Assembly (NCBI RefSeq): GCF_001424425.1
Contig: NZ_LMPT01000018.1
Span: 124,001 to 188,000, forward strand
Reading direction: 5' to 3'
DNA: 64,000 bases
From: Acidovorax sp. Leaf191
Lineage (GTDB): Bacteria; Pseudomonadota; Gammaproteobacteria; Burkholderiales; Burkholderiaceae_C
Part shown: in pieces, positions 6,950-15,147 of the stretch
Layout: each line of letters starts with the position of its first letter
Position numbering within the stretch: position 1 is the stretch's first letter
Notes under the pieces: generated by a model
Seen by the model: the letters and a program-made list of their open reading frames with translations, nothing else
What the model was told of the DNA's origin: nothing
Databases searched by the model: none
Position numbers and translations under genes: made by a program

Positions 6950-9082
6950 GTGAGCAATCTTCCATCCACGCCGCAAGGCGCAATCCCCCGCGCGCTGGAG
7001 GCGCCGATCAGCCCGGCGCTGCTGGCGCAGATGGCCACGGCGCTCTTCTCGGCCCGGCCGGGCGAGGCACCGGCTGTGCCCGCCGGCCCCGCCGCCGCGC
7101 TGCCGTCCACACCACCGGGCACCGCACCCGGGTTTGCGCAGGCGCTGTCGCCCGTGCCGGCCGGCGTGCAGGCACCCGTCAACATCGCGCCGCCGGGCTC
7201 GCCGCTGGTCAGCCCCGCGGGGTTCGGCCCCAGCGTGCCGGGCACGCCGATTCCGCCCGGCGTGCTTCCGGGCAGCAACATCGTCCCGGCATCGCCCACG
7301 CCCCTGGCGTCGCTCGCGCACCGGGCCCCGGCCCTGCTGCCGCACGCTACGGCGGGCAACGGCCTGCCGGACACCGTGGTCAGCGCACTGCCCGCGTACG
7401 AACCGCGCCTGGGCGGGGCCGTGCTGGGCGTGCCCGAGGCCTCGGGTGCCAATGCTGCTTCGGTGGCGCGCCACGCTCCGGCAGGCGGCGCTGCAGAGCC
7501 CGCATCGCCGTTCTACTTCCTCGCAGACCGCCATGGGCAGCCTTCGCCCGGTGGGCACCCGGCACCGTCCACAGGGGCGCCGTCGGGCGTACAGACCAGC
7601 GTAGCTTATGGTGCCTCTCCCAACGCACTGGGCGACACCCGCATCAGCGACGAGCTGGCCCGCCAGCCCTTCGCGTCGCTGCAGGGGGTGGACCTGCGCA
7701 GCGCGCCGTCCGCATCGCCCGGCGCGCTGGGCCAGTCGAGTGCCGGTGCTGCGCCTGCTCAGTTCTACTTCACCGATGCGGTGGTGCTGCCCAGCGGCTA
7801 CGTGACGCCGGCCAAGCCTGCGCCGCACGCCACCGTGCCGCTCGCAGGGCAGGGCCACCATCCGCCGTTCGACGTGCACGCCATCCGCCGGGACTTCCCG
7901 GTGCTGGCCGAGCGCGTGAACGGGCGGCAACTGGTGTGGTTCGACAACGCGGCCACCACGCACAAGCCCCGCGCGGTGATCGACCGCATCAGCTACTTCT
8001 ACGAGCACGAGAACTCCAACATCCACCGCGCCGCGCACGAGCTGGCGGCGCGGGCCACCGATGCGTACGAAGGCGCGCGCCAGCGCGTGAAGACCTTCAT
8101 CAACGCGCCGGATGTGAACGAGGTGATCTTCGTGCGCGGCACCACCGAGGCCATCAACCTGGTGGCCAAGAGCTGGGGCGCGCAGCATGTGGGCGAGGGC
8201 GACGAGATCATCGTCAGCAACCTGGAGCACCACGCCAACATCGTGCCCTGGCAGCAACTGGCGGCCGCCAAGGGCGCGAAGCTGCGGGTGATTCCGGTGG
8301 ACGACTCGGGCCAGGTGCTGCTCGATGAATACCAGAAGCTCCTGAACGAACGCACCAAGATCGTCGCGGTCACGCAGGTGTCCAACGCGCTGGGCACCGT
8401 GGTGCCGGTCAAAGAGATCGTGGCGCTGGCGCACCGCGCGGGGGCCAAGGCCCTGGTCGACGGCGCGCAGTCGGTGTCGCACATGCGGGTGGACGTGCAG
8501 GACCTCGACGCCGACTTCTTCGTCTTCTCGGGCCACAAGGTGTTCGGGCCGACAGGCATCGGCGTGGTCTGGGGCAAGCGCTCGGTGCTGGAAGACATGC
8601 CGCCGTGGCAGGGCGGCGGCAACATGATCGCCGACGTGACCTTCGAGAAGACGGTGTTCCAGCCCATCCCGAACAAGTTCGAGGCCGGCACCGGCAACAT
8701 CGCCGACGCGGTGGGCCTGGGCGCTGCCATCGACTACGTGAACCGGGTGGGCATCGAGAACATCGCGCGCTACGAGCATGAACTGCTGGTGTACGGCATG
8801 CAGCAGCTCGCCACCATCCGTGGCGTGCGGCTCATCGGCACGGCGGCGGAAAAGGCCAGCGTGATGTCCTTCGTGCTGGCGGGCTACTCCACCGAAGAGG
8901 TCGGCAAGGCCTTGAACGAAGAGGGCATCGCGGTGCGCACCGGCCACCACTGCGCGCAGCCCATCCTGCGCCGCTTTGGTGTGGAGACCACGGTGCGGCC
9001 GTCGCTGGCGTTCTACAACACCTTCGATGAGATCGACCGCCTCACGGCGGGGGTCCGCAGGCTGGCTGCGCAGCGGATCTGA
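6950..9082 (+). CDS. Encapsulin cargo: cysteine desulfurase with long disordered targeting domain
   Basis: This 710-residue protein has two parts. Residues 1 to about 305 are Pro/Ala/Gly-rich and appear disordered, with two copies of an FYF motif (residues 188-190 and 272-274). From residue 307 it is a SufS-type class II cysteine desulfurase. The PLP lysine is Lys530 in SGHKVFGPTG and the persulfide cysteine is Cys668 in RTGHHCAQPI. The enzyme takes sulfur from cysteine, giving alanine and an enzyme persulfide. In family 2A systems the N-terminal extension directs the enzyme into the shell. The start is GTG 6950, six bases after the shell stop; no strong Shine-Dalgarno is seen, which suggests coupling to shell translation. 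Confidence 0.93.
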   Translation: MSNLPSTPQGAIPRALEAPISPALLAQMATALFSARPGEAPAVPAGPAAALPSTPPGTAPGFAQALSPVPAGVQAPVNIAPPGSPLVSPAGFGPSVPGTPIPPGVLPGSNIVPASPTPLASLAHRAPALLPHATAGNGLPDTVVSALPAYEPRLGGAVLGVPEASGANAASVARHAPAGGAAEPASPFYFLADRHGQPSPGGHPAPSTGAPSGVQTSVAYGASPNALGDTRISDELARQPFASLQGVDLRSAPSASPGALGQSSAGAAPAQFYFTDAVVLPSGYVTPAKPAPHATVPLAGQGHHPPFDVHAIRRDFPVLAERVNGRQLVWFDNAATTHKPRAVIDRISYFYEHENSNIHRAAHELAARATDAYEGARQRVKTFINAPDVNEVIFVRGTTEAINLVAKSWGAQHVGEGDEIIVSNLEHHANIVPWQQLAAAKGAKLRVIPVDDSGQVLLDEYQKLLNERTKIVAVTQVSNALGTVVPVKEIVALAHRAGAKALVDGAQSVSHMRVDVQDLDADFFVFSGHKVFGPTGIGVVWGKRSVLEDMPPWQGGGNMIADVTFEKTVFQPIPNKFEAGTGNIADAVGLGAAIDYVNRVGIENIARYEHELLVYGMQQLATIRGVRLIGTAAEKASVMSFVLAGYSTEEVGKALNEEGIAVRTGHHCAQPILRRFGVETTVRPSLAFYNTFDEIDRLTAGVRRLAAQRI

Positions 9083-9218
9083 CGGCTGCGAAGCTCGTTC
9101 GCTCTGGCGGGGGCGCTTCACCTCAAGGGGTGGAGAGCCCGCGGTCCTTGGGGGCTGCAGGTGGCCGGGTGGTGCGTGCCCTGGTGGGCGGGGCCGTGCA
9201 GCGCATCGGCCCCGGCGT

Positions 9219-9647
9219 TCACTTGTCCTGCAGCGACATCGCGCACGCGGCCTTGACCAACCGGTCCCGGGGGTTCTCGGCCATGTCCGCAAAGGCCAGG
9301 TCGCGCCCGTCGCTCTCCACGTACTCGTGCATCCGCATCTGGCCGTGCCACAGCGGCTTGTTGAAAAAAGTGATCGACCGGTGCCAAGCTTTCATCTGCG
9401 TGCAGTCGACCATGGCGGTGGAGTAGTACGAGTGAAAGGGCAGTCCATCGAAGGCGGTGCGCGGCTTGGCGCGGTTGACGCGCAGCTTGACCAGGCGCAT
9501 GGACTCGAAAGCCACGGCGCTGGCGGCATCCACCTCCACGGTGTCGGTGAAACCATTGCCAGGGTCGCCGACCACGGTGAGCCAGCTGGGGCTTTGGGCC
9601 GCCACCGTGGCGGACACCAGCGCGGCGGCGAGCACGACGGATTTCAT
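9219..9647 (-). CDS. Exported protein, surface-adhesin E-like fold
   Basis: This is a 142-residue secreted protein with an N-terminal signal peptide (MKSVVLAAALVSATVAAQS) and a small mature domain with a pattern common in surface-adhesin E-like proteins of Burkholderiales. It has two conserved cysteines, in VDCTQMK and KAACAM, that could form a disulfide. The start is the second of two close ATGs: the ribosome site AGAGG lies six bases before ATG 9647 but directly abuts the ATG at 9653. It stands alone, convergent with the encapsulin cargo gene. The family is tentative and the function unknown. Confidence 0.72.
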   Translation of the reverse strand: MKSVVLAAALVSATVAAQSPSWLTVVGDPGNGFTDTVEVDAASAVAFESMRLVKLRVNRAKPRTAFDGLPFHSYYSTAMVDCTQMKAWHRSITFFNKPLWHGQMRMHEYVESDGRDLAFADMAENPRDRLVKAACAMSLQDK

Positions 9648-9729
9648 GGGCATCCTCTTTCGCAAAACGCTATTCAAGCACCAAACGGCCCGGCGGTGCA
9701 GCTTTTGGCATGGCCGGGCAACTGCAGGC

Positions 9730-10230
9730 TCAGAACACGCCCATCGCCAGCCCCGCCGCCAGCGCACGGCCCAGGGCGCCGCAGCGCTCCAGGTCGTCGG
9801 GGCCGATCTGCTTGGGGGCCAGGATGGCCTCTGGCGTCTGCGCGTGGGTGCAGACGATCAGCGGTTCGGCCACGGCCTTGAGGCGCCAGCCCGTGGCGAT
9901 GCGCTCGATCTGGCGCGCCGCGTTGGCCCCGTCGCTGCCGGCGCAGACCAGGCAGGCGTAAGGGCGGCCATTGGCCTGGTCGAGCGCTGCGTAGTAGGTG
10001 CGGTCGAAAAAATCCTTGAGCTGGCCGCTCATGGCGGCCAGGTTCTCCGGCGTGGCGAAGAGGTAGGCGTCCGCGGCCAGCACGTCGGCTGCGACGGCCT
10101 GGCCCGCATGCAGCAGGCGCACGTGCACGCCGGGCTCCTGCGAGGCGCCTGCGCACGCAGCCTGGGCCATCTGCAGCGTGCCGCCCGTCATGGAGTGGTA
10201 GACGATGAGCAGCGTCTTCGTGGTGTGCAT
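9730..10230 (-). CDS. Flavodoxin-like NAD(P)H/flavin protein
   Basis: This is a 166-residue protein of the flavodoxin / NADPH-dependent FMN reductase fold. The N-terminal beta strand LLIVYHSMTGGT carries the phosphate-binding loop for FMN, and the loop YLFATPENLAAMSGQLKDF is typical of flavodoxin-type proteins annotated as WrbA-like or multimeric flavodoxin. The start at 10230 puts the flavin loop at the usual distance from the N-terminus. It stands between an exported protein and a LigD-type polymerase gene on the same strand, with 96 bases to the latter. It probably carries FMN in a redox role; the substrate is unknown. Confidence 0.82.
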   Translation of the reverse strand: MHTTKTLLIVYHSMTGGTLQMAQAACAGASQEPGVHVRLLHAGQAVAADVLAADAYLFATPENLAAMSGQLKDFFDRTYYAALDQANGRPYACLVCAGSDGANAARQIERIATGWRLKAVAEPLIVCTHAQTPEAILAPKQIGPDDLERCGALGRALAAGLAMGVF

Positions 10231-10326
10231 GGGGCGAGCATAGCGCTGGCGGGCGGGCAGGTTCGCTGGTGGCTGGCCTGGTTGCGCCACAGAAGCAGAC
10301 CCCGCAGGACTGCGTGCCGAGGGCGC

Positions 10327-11268
10327 CTAGCCTTCGTCCGCCACGAAGCCCAGCCGCTTCATGGCCGTCCCGAGGCTGGCGGCTGCCTGGCCATAGCCGT
10401 CCCACGGCGTGTTGCCGGTGCCCAGGCGCGCGCCGATGTTCTGCACCGTCCAGTGGGCAGAGCTGGTCAGCGTGTCGAGCTCGTCCCATGCCACCGGCAC
10501 GGACACGCCCATCCCCGGCCGGGCGCGGGCCGACCAGGCGCACACGGTGGTGGCCCCGCGCCCGTTGCGCAGGTAGTCCACGAAGATCTTGCCGATGCGG
10601 TTGCGTGGCCCGCTCTTGGCCACGAAGCGCTCGGGTATCGTGCGCGCCAGGTGCTCCACGATGGCCTTGGAGAATGCCCGCACCGTGGCCCAGTCGCGCA
10701 GGCGCTTGAGGGGCACGACCACATGCAGTCCCTTGCCGCCGCTGGTCTTGAGGTACGCCGGCAAGCCCAGCTCCTGCAGCAGCACCCGCACCAGGCGCGC
10801 ACCCTCCTGCACCTGTTGCCACGAGGCACCGTCGCCCGGGTCCAGGTCGAACGTCATGCGGTCCGGGCGCTCGATGCGGTCCTTCAGCGCGTTCCACGTG
10901 TGGTATTCGATCACGTTCATCTGCGCATAGCTGCGCAGCCCCTGGGGCGAGGCGATCTCCATCAGCGGCGCATGGCCCTCGTCCAGGGCCGGGTCCATCT
11001 GCAGCACGCCCGCCATGGAGTCGCTGTCCTCGTGCTTCTGGAAAAACAGTTCACCCGCGATGCCATCCGGCGCCCGCACCACCGCCACAGGGCGTGCGGA
11101 CAGATGCTCCATCATCAACGGCGCCACCTGCGCGCAGTAGTGCACCAGGTCCATCTTGGTGAAACCGGTGGAGGGGTCGATCACCCGGTCGCCATGCGTG
11201 ATGTGGGGCGCTTCCGCCTCGCCTTTCGATGGCCGTGCGCGGGCAGCTGCTGGTGTGCGGGAGGGCAT
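10327..11268 (-). CDS. Stand-alone LigD-type polymerase/primase domain (NHEJ)
   Basis: This 313-residue protein is the polymerase (primase-like) domain found in LigD of bacterial non-homologous end joining. The two metal-binding aspartates are seen as D141 and D143 in FDLDPG, and the LKTSGGKGLHVVVPL segment is typical. In many relatives this domain is fused to ATP-dependent ligase and nuclease domains. Here the gene has its own start, and no ligase domain or Ku gene is found in the window. A short basic N-terminus resembles the linker of the fused form. It could fill gaps at DNA ends with a ligase encoded elsewhere. Confidence 0.9.
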   Translation of the reverse strand: MPSRTPAAARARPSKGEAEAPHITHGDRVIDPSTGFTKMDLVHYCAQVAPLMMEHLSARPVAVVRAPDGIAGELFFQKHEDSDSMAGVLQMDPALDEGHAPLMEIASPQGLRSYAQMNVIEYHTWNALKDRIERPDRMTFDLDPGDGASWQQVQEGARLVRVLLQELGLPAYLKTSGGKGLHVVVPLKRLRDWATVRAFSKAIVEHLARTIPERFVAKSGPRNRIGKIFVDYLRNGRGATTVCAWSARARPGMGVSVPVAWDELDTLTSSAHWTVQNIGARLGTGNTPWDGYGQAAASLGTAMKRLGFVADEG

Positions 11269-11364
11269 GCTCTGCGGCCTTTCTCAAGGGTGTGAGGGAA
11301 GCGCTGTTCGCTGACAGTGGCCGCGCGCCCGGCTGCGGACAATGGCCGTCACAAGGAGGTATTC

Positions 11365-11577
11365 ATGCCACAGGAAATCCGCGAAGAAAACGTCTTCGGC
11401 ACGTCCGACGCCAGCTCGTACTCGGCCGTGCTCTCGCACGCCGGCTCCGGTAAGGTGACCATTCAGAGCCTGCTCGTCGATGGCCACAACACGCCCCTGC
11501 GCGAAGCCACCTACGGCTCGCGCGACGAGGCCGTGGCGGCTGTCGAGGCATACGCGCGCGGCGACAAGAAGCCCTGA
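11365..11577 (+). CDS. Small conserved-looking protein of unknown function
   Basis: This is a 70-residue soluble protein. The start is very clear: a perfect AAGGAGGT at 11353-11360 lies four bases before ATG 11365, which predicts strong expression. The sequence has a compact alternating pattern followed by a helix rich in Ala and Glu (SRDEAVAAVEAYARG). It is divergent from the LigD-type polymerase gene, with 96 bases between the starts, and convergent with the SDR gene. I do not recognise the family. The strong ribosome site next to DNA-repair and stress-type genes suggests a highly expressed stress protein, but that is a guess. Confidence 0.8.
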   Translation: MPQEIREENVFGTSDASSYSAVLSHAGSGKVTIQSLLVDGHNTPLREATYGSRDEAVAAVEAYARGDKKP

Positions 11578-11656
11578 AGGCCCGGGCCCCGCGCGGCCCG
11601 TCGTGCGCTGGTGCGCCAGGGTGTGGTCAGCGGGGCCGGCGAGGGGCGGCGCGTGG

Positions 11657-12820
11657 TCAGCCGCCATCGCCCGCATTGCCCGTGATGGGCAGCACGATGC
11701 CGGTGATGTAGCTCGAGCACGCGGGCGCAGCCAGAAACACATAGGCCGGTGAAATTTCTTCAGGCTGTGCCGGGCGGCCCAGGTGCGTCTTCTCCCCGAA
11801 TTCAGCGATGTCCTCGGGGCTCTTGTCCGCGGGGTTGAGCGGCGTCCACACCGGCCCGGGAGCCACCGCGTTGACGCGGATGCCCTTGTCCGCCAGGTTG
11901 TGCGCAAGCGCCTTGGTGAAGGCATGGATCGCGCCCTTGGTCGCTGAATAGTCCAGCAGTTCCTTGCTGCCGCGCAGGCCCGTCACCGAGCCGGTGTTGA
12001 TGATCGCGTCGCCCCGCTGCAGGTGGGGCAAGGCCGCCTTGGCCATGTGGAAGTAGCCGTAGATGTTGGTGCGGAAGGTCTCGTCGAAACGTTCCTCGGT
12101 CAGGTCCGCCAACGATGCCGCGTGCTCCTGAAACGCCGCGTTGTTCACCAGCACGTTGAGCTTGCCGAATGCCTTGACCGCCTGCGCCACCGCCTGCTGG
12201 CAGTAGCTGGCATCGCGCACATCGCCGGGCAGCAGGATGCAGCGCCCGCCCTCGGCCTCCACCAGCTCGCGGGTGCGTTCAGCGTCCTCGTGTTCTGACA
12301 GGTACGCGATCGCCACGTCCGCACCCTCGCGCGCAAACAGCACCGCCACGGCACGGCCGATGCCCGAATCGCCCCCTGTGATGAGGGTGGAGAACCCCTG
12401 GAGCTTGCCGCTGCCCGCATAGTGCGGCGCCTCGAAGCGGGGCTGCAACTGCATCTGCGCTTCGCTGCCGGGCTTGGTGAGGTGTTGCCGCGGCAGGGGC
12501 GGTGCGGGCTCTGCGCGGCCCGGGCCTGGGGCGGCCTTCTTCTTGGCACTTGGGGAAGTGTCGGCCTGCTTGCCGTTGGGGGCCTTGCGATCCTTGGCAT
12601 CCTGCTCGGCCTGGATCTTCTGCTGCTTGCGGGTGGTGGCTGCCGATGCGCTGGCGGCTGCCGGTGTGGTGGTGTTAGCACTGCCCCCGGCTTGGCTGGA
12701 GCCGGTCCTGGCTGGAGGTCGGGACGGTGCGGCAGCCCCTTTCTTCGCCGCCGGCTTGGCCGGGGTGGATGCGGCCGGCGCGGTGGCGGCAGGGGCTTTG
12801 GGGGCGCGTCGAGTGCTCAT
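11657..12820 (-). CDS. SDR-family oxidoreductase with Ala/Lys/Pro-rich N-terminal tail
   Basis: This is a 387-residue short-chain dehydrogenase of the glucose/ribitol-dehydrogenase-like (YhdF/YgfF stress) branch. The NAD(P) loop is TGGDSGIGRA and the catalytic pair lies in YSATKG. About the first 110 residues are low complexity, rich in Ala, Lys, Pro and Thr, resembling histone-like tails, and are unusual for the family, whose members are normally 280-300 residues. The core domain begins near FEAPHYAGSGKLQGF. Enzymes of this branch often sit near catalase, LigD and other stress genes, as here. The tail may bind DNA or may simply be disordered. The substrate is unknown. Confidence 0.88.
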   Translation of the reverse strand: MSTRRAPKAPAATAPAASTPAKPAAKKGAAAPSRPPARTGSSQAGGSANTTTPAAASASAATTRKQQKIQAEQDAKDRKAPNGKQADTSPSAKKKAAPGPGRAEPAPPLPRQHLTKPGSEAQMQLQPRFEAPHYAGSGKLQGFSTLITGGDSGIGRAVAVLFAREGADVAIAYLSEHEDAERTRELVEAEGGRCILLPGDVRDASYCQQAVAQAVKAFGKLNVLVNNAAFQEHAASLADLTEERFDETFRTNIYGYFHMAKAALPHLQRGDAIINTGSVTGLRGSKELLDYSATKGAIHAFTKALAHNLADKGIRVNAVAPGPVWTPLNPADKSPEDIAEFGEKTHLGRPAQPEEISPAYVFLAAPACSSYITGIVLPITGNAGDGG

Positions 12821-12878
12821 GGGTGAATCGATTCCGTAGTTGGGGTGCGCATGGGCGTTCGCCCGGGGTGCGTGCGTA

Positions 12879-13025
12879 TCAGCCCAGCGGCTTCCACACC
12901 GGTGGCTCGGGGTCTGGGAAGCGCAGCGGGACCGAGCGGGGGCGGGCCATCGCCTCCCACTGGCGCATGCGCTTGCGGGCGCGGGGCTTGGTCTGGTCGG
13001 GGCCGGTGCGGTGGGTCTTCGACAT
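12879..13025 (-). CDS. Very small basic protein, 48 residues
   Basis: This tiny gene encodes a 48-residue protein rich in Arg, Lys and Pro, with the core KPRARKRMRQWEAMARPRS. The evidence is a good Shine-Dalgarno AAGGAG six bases before the ATG at 13025, a clean stop at 12879, and an exact fit between the stress SDR and an alpha/beta hydrolase. Because several antisense frames are open here, coding status is not certain, but the ribosome site favours this frame. It resembles small basic proteins that bind nucleic acid or ribosomes. It is transcribed in the same direction as the SDR gene 58 bases downstream. Confidence 0.6.
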   Translation of the reverse strand: MSKTHRTGPDQTKPRARKRMRQWEAMARPRSVPLRFPDPEPPVWKPLG

Positions 13026-13133
13026 GACGATCTCCTTGGAGCGTGATGCCTTCCATTACTCCACCGCCGGCTGCTGGACCGTGTCAGACAGCGTCTGCTT
13101 TGCGCATCGGCGCCACGTGTTGGCGCGGTGCTT

Positions 13134-13904
13134 TCAGCGGGTCGCAGCCTTGTCGCGCGCTGCGGCGCGCTCCTTGGCCTCGCCGAGCATTTCCTTCATC
13201 CAGTTCACCAGCATGCCGGTGTAGGCCTCGCTCCATTCGGGCTTGGCCAGCGCGTGGTCGGCACCAGCAATCACCCGGTAGGTCATGGAGCGGGTGCGCA
13301 GGAATGCGGCCCGGTAGTTCTCCAGCACCGGGTGGGGCACGATGTGGTCCATCTCGGATTCGACCAGCAGCACATCGCCTTCGAACACGGCACTGGCCGC
13401 CAGCGCGCGGTTGGCGTCGGTGGGCAGCTTCATGGCGCGGTAGCGGGCCAGTTCCTGGCGGTCGAGGTGCTGCTTGGGGACCAGCCAGTCCTCATCCTTG
13501 TAGAGGGCCGGCGCGCGCAGCGCCATCCAGCGCACCGGCCGCAGGGCGCTGAGCACGGTGGCCAGGTAGCCGCCGTAGCTGCTGCCCACCACGGCCACAG
13601 ATTGGCTGTCCACGGCCGGATGCCCGGTGAGCAGGTCGTACGCGGCCAGCATGTCGTTGAGGTTGTCTTCCCGCGTCACGGTGTCGCGGTGCGCCTTGTC
13701 GCGGGCATGGCCGCGCAGGTCGATGGTGAGGCAGATGCAGCCCAGCGCCGCAATGGTGTGGGCGCGCGACAGGTACTGCTCCTGGCTGCCGTCCCAGCCG
13801 TGCACCAGCAACACGCCGGGCACCACGGTGTCCGGCGCCACCAGGGTGCCGGCGATGGTGCGGTCGCCCGAAGGGATCTGAATGTCTCTATGCCGTGTCG
13901 CCAT
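13134..13904 (-). CDS. Alpha/beta hydrolase (prolyl-oligopeptidase/dienelactone hydrolase-like)
   Basis: This is a 256-residue alpha/beta hydrolase. The nucleophile elbow is GSSYGGYLA, the oxyanion region follows the first strand in LLVHGWDGSQEQY, and the acid and histidine fall in ESEMDHIVPH and GADHAL. It acts on an ester, amide or lactone, as far as the fold shows. The ATG lies inside the end of the DUF3182 gene upstream (17-base overlap), so the two are coupled and probably work together. The C-terminus is basic. There is no signal peptide, so it is cytoplasmic. The substrate is unknown. Confidence 0.88.
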   Translation of the reverse strand: MATRHRDIQIPSGDRTIAGTLVAPDTVVPGVLLVHGWDGSQEQYLSRAHTIAALGCICLTIDLRGHARDKAHRDTVTREDNLNDMLAAYDLLTGHPAVDSQSVAVVGSSYGGYLATVLSALRPVRWMALRAPALYKDEDWLVPKQHLDRQELARYRAMKLPTDANRALAASAVFEGDVLLVESEMDHIVPHPVLENYRAAFLRTRSMTYRVIAGADHALAKPEWSEAYTGMLVNWMKEMLGEAKERAAARDKAATR

Positions 13905-15054
13905 CGGCTTGCACCACGGTGTACTTGGTCAGCGGCCCGACCTCGGGGTCCTCGCCCTGGAAGTAGACGATGGCGGATGCGGGCGGTGGCGCCAGAGGGC
14001 CGAACGCTTCGATGCAGCTGGCCCGCACCGTGTTCAGGCCGGGGTCGGCATGGAAGGCCTCCAGCGCGGCGATCTCCGCGCCGGTGGCGCCACCGATGCG
14101 CCAGGACTGCTCCAGCACGCCCGAGCTCCATTCGCCGCCGGCATGGATACCCTGTGCCACGTCGTAGTTGACACGCGATGCGTAAAAGCCCGGAAAGCAC
14201 TGCCGCACCGAGGCGTCGTACAGCAGCGCCTGGTCCACGGCCTTGCGCACCGGGCCGGGGGGCAGCGTGGCCAGCAGCGCATGAAAGTCGCCGCGCACCA
14301 CGGTCAGGTCCGACCCGCCGTACGCCACGGCGCCGCGGTTGTCGCGTGTGAGGCGCTGGCGGCCGTGGTACGAGGCCAGGATGCCCGCCACGCGCACCTG
14401 GCCGACGCTCAGCGTGTCGACGTTCGAGAGGTTGTGCTCCAGCACCACGCCATGCTCGGCAAAGGTGTTGTCGCTCAGCGCCGCCAGGCTCATGGTCAGC
14501 TCGCCGATGGCATGCACCACCGACTGCCCGCGCCCGCCGGTCTCCGCCACGGGCTTGATGCGCACGGGCCCCAGGGCCAGCAGCCGTTCGCCGGCCTCGG
14601 CCGCGTCGTGGCGCGTGAAGGCGGTGTAGCCCGCCAGCACGGCCTTCTCGACCGCTTCGGGCAGAACATGGCTCCAGCCCGGGGGCGCGGCGGCATCGGG
14701 CGCGATCAAGGGATGGGTGATGGCCTTGGTCGCCACGAAGGCGTGGGGCACCACGCCGCCGAACAGATCGTCTTCGCCGCGCAGGTGCAGGCTCAGGGCG
14801 GCGGCCTCCACCAGGGTTTCGCTCGGCACCAGGTAGGTGCGCTGCGTCCACAGCGAGGGGGGAAGTTCGTGGCTGAACGCACAGCCCTTCAGGTGGGCCA
14901 CGCGGCGTGCGATGTGTTCACGGGTCTGGCGCTCGTGTTCGCTGGCATGGCCGCGCAGTCCCAGCGTGAACGGCATGACCACTTCTTCATGCTGCAGCGC
15001 CGTGTGCTGTAGCGCGGAGCGCAAGGGGCCGCCATGCGCGGTCGGGTCGGTCAT
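13888..15054 (-). CDS. DUF3182 family protein
   Basis: This is a 388-residue cytoplasmic protein that I recognise as DUF3182, a family without known function found mainly in Burkholderiales and relatives. The layout (an N-terminal region ending HLKGCAFSHEL, a central RIKPVAETGGRGQ segment and a C-terminal EAFG...YFQGEDPE segment) is loosely reminiscent of ATP-grasp proteins; this is only an impression. The start is ATG 15054, with AGGA six bases before it; an open frame 54 codons longer lacks a ribosome site. It overlaps the alpha/beta hydrolase start by 17 bases. The upstream 300 bases hold a perfect inverted repeat that may be an operator. Confidence 0.82.
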   Translation of the reverse strand: MTDPTAHGGPLRSALQHTALQHEEVVMPFTLGLRGHASEHERQTREHIARRVAHLKGCAFSHELPPSLWTQRTYLVPSETLVEAAALSLHLRGEDDLFGGVVPHAFVATKAITHPLIAPDAAAPPGWSHVLPEAVEKAVLAGYTAFTRHDAAEAGERLLALGPVRIKPVAETGGRGQSVVHAIGELTMSLAALSDNTFAEHGVVLEHNLSNVDTLSVGQVRVAGILASYHGRQRLTRDNRGAVAYGGSDLTVVRGDFHALLATLPPGPVRKAVDQALLYDASVRQCFPGFYASRVNYDVAQGIHAGGEWSSGVLEQSWRIGGATGAEIAALEAFHADPGLNTVRASCIEAFGPLAPPPASAIVYFQGEDPEVGPLTKYTVVQADGDTA

Positions 15055-15147
15055 GCAAGGTCCTTTCCTTTCGGAGGGCCGGCCAGCGGGCCGGCGGCGC
15101 CGGTACCAAAGCACGGGCGTTCTGAAAGCATCGTATTTTTGGACCGC

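Noticed and set aside
5990..9292. Minus-strand open frame of 1100 codons opposite the encapsulin genes
   Set aside because: It is the shadow of the shell and cargo genes and has low-complexity content without any family pattern.
12817..13056. 79-codon minus-strand frame in the SDR/hydrolase gap
   Set aside because: It competes with the 48-codon frame, which alone has a good Shine-Dalgarno at the right distance.
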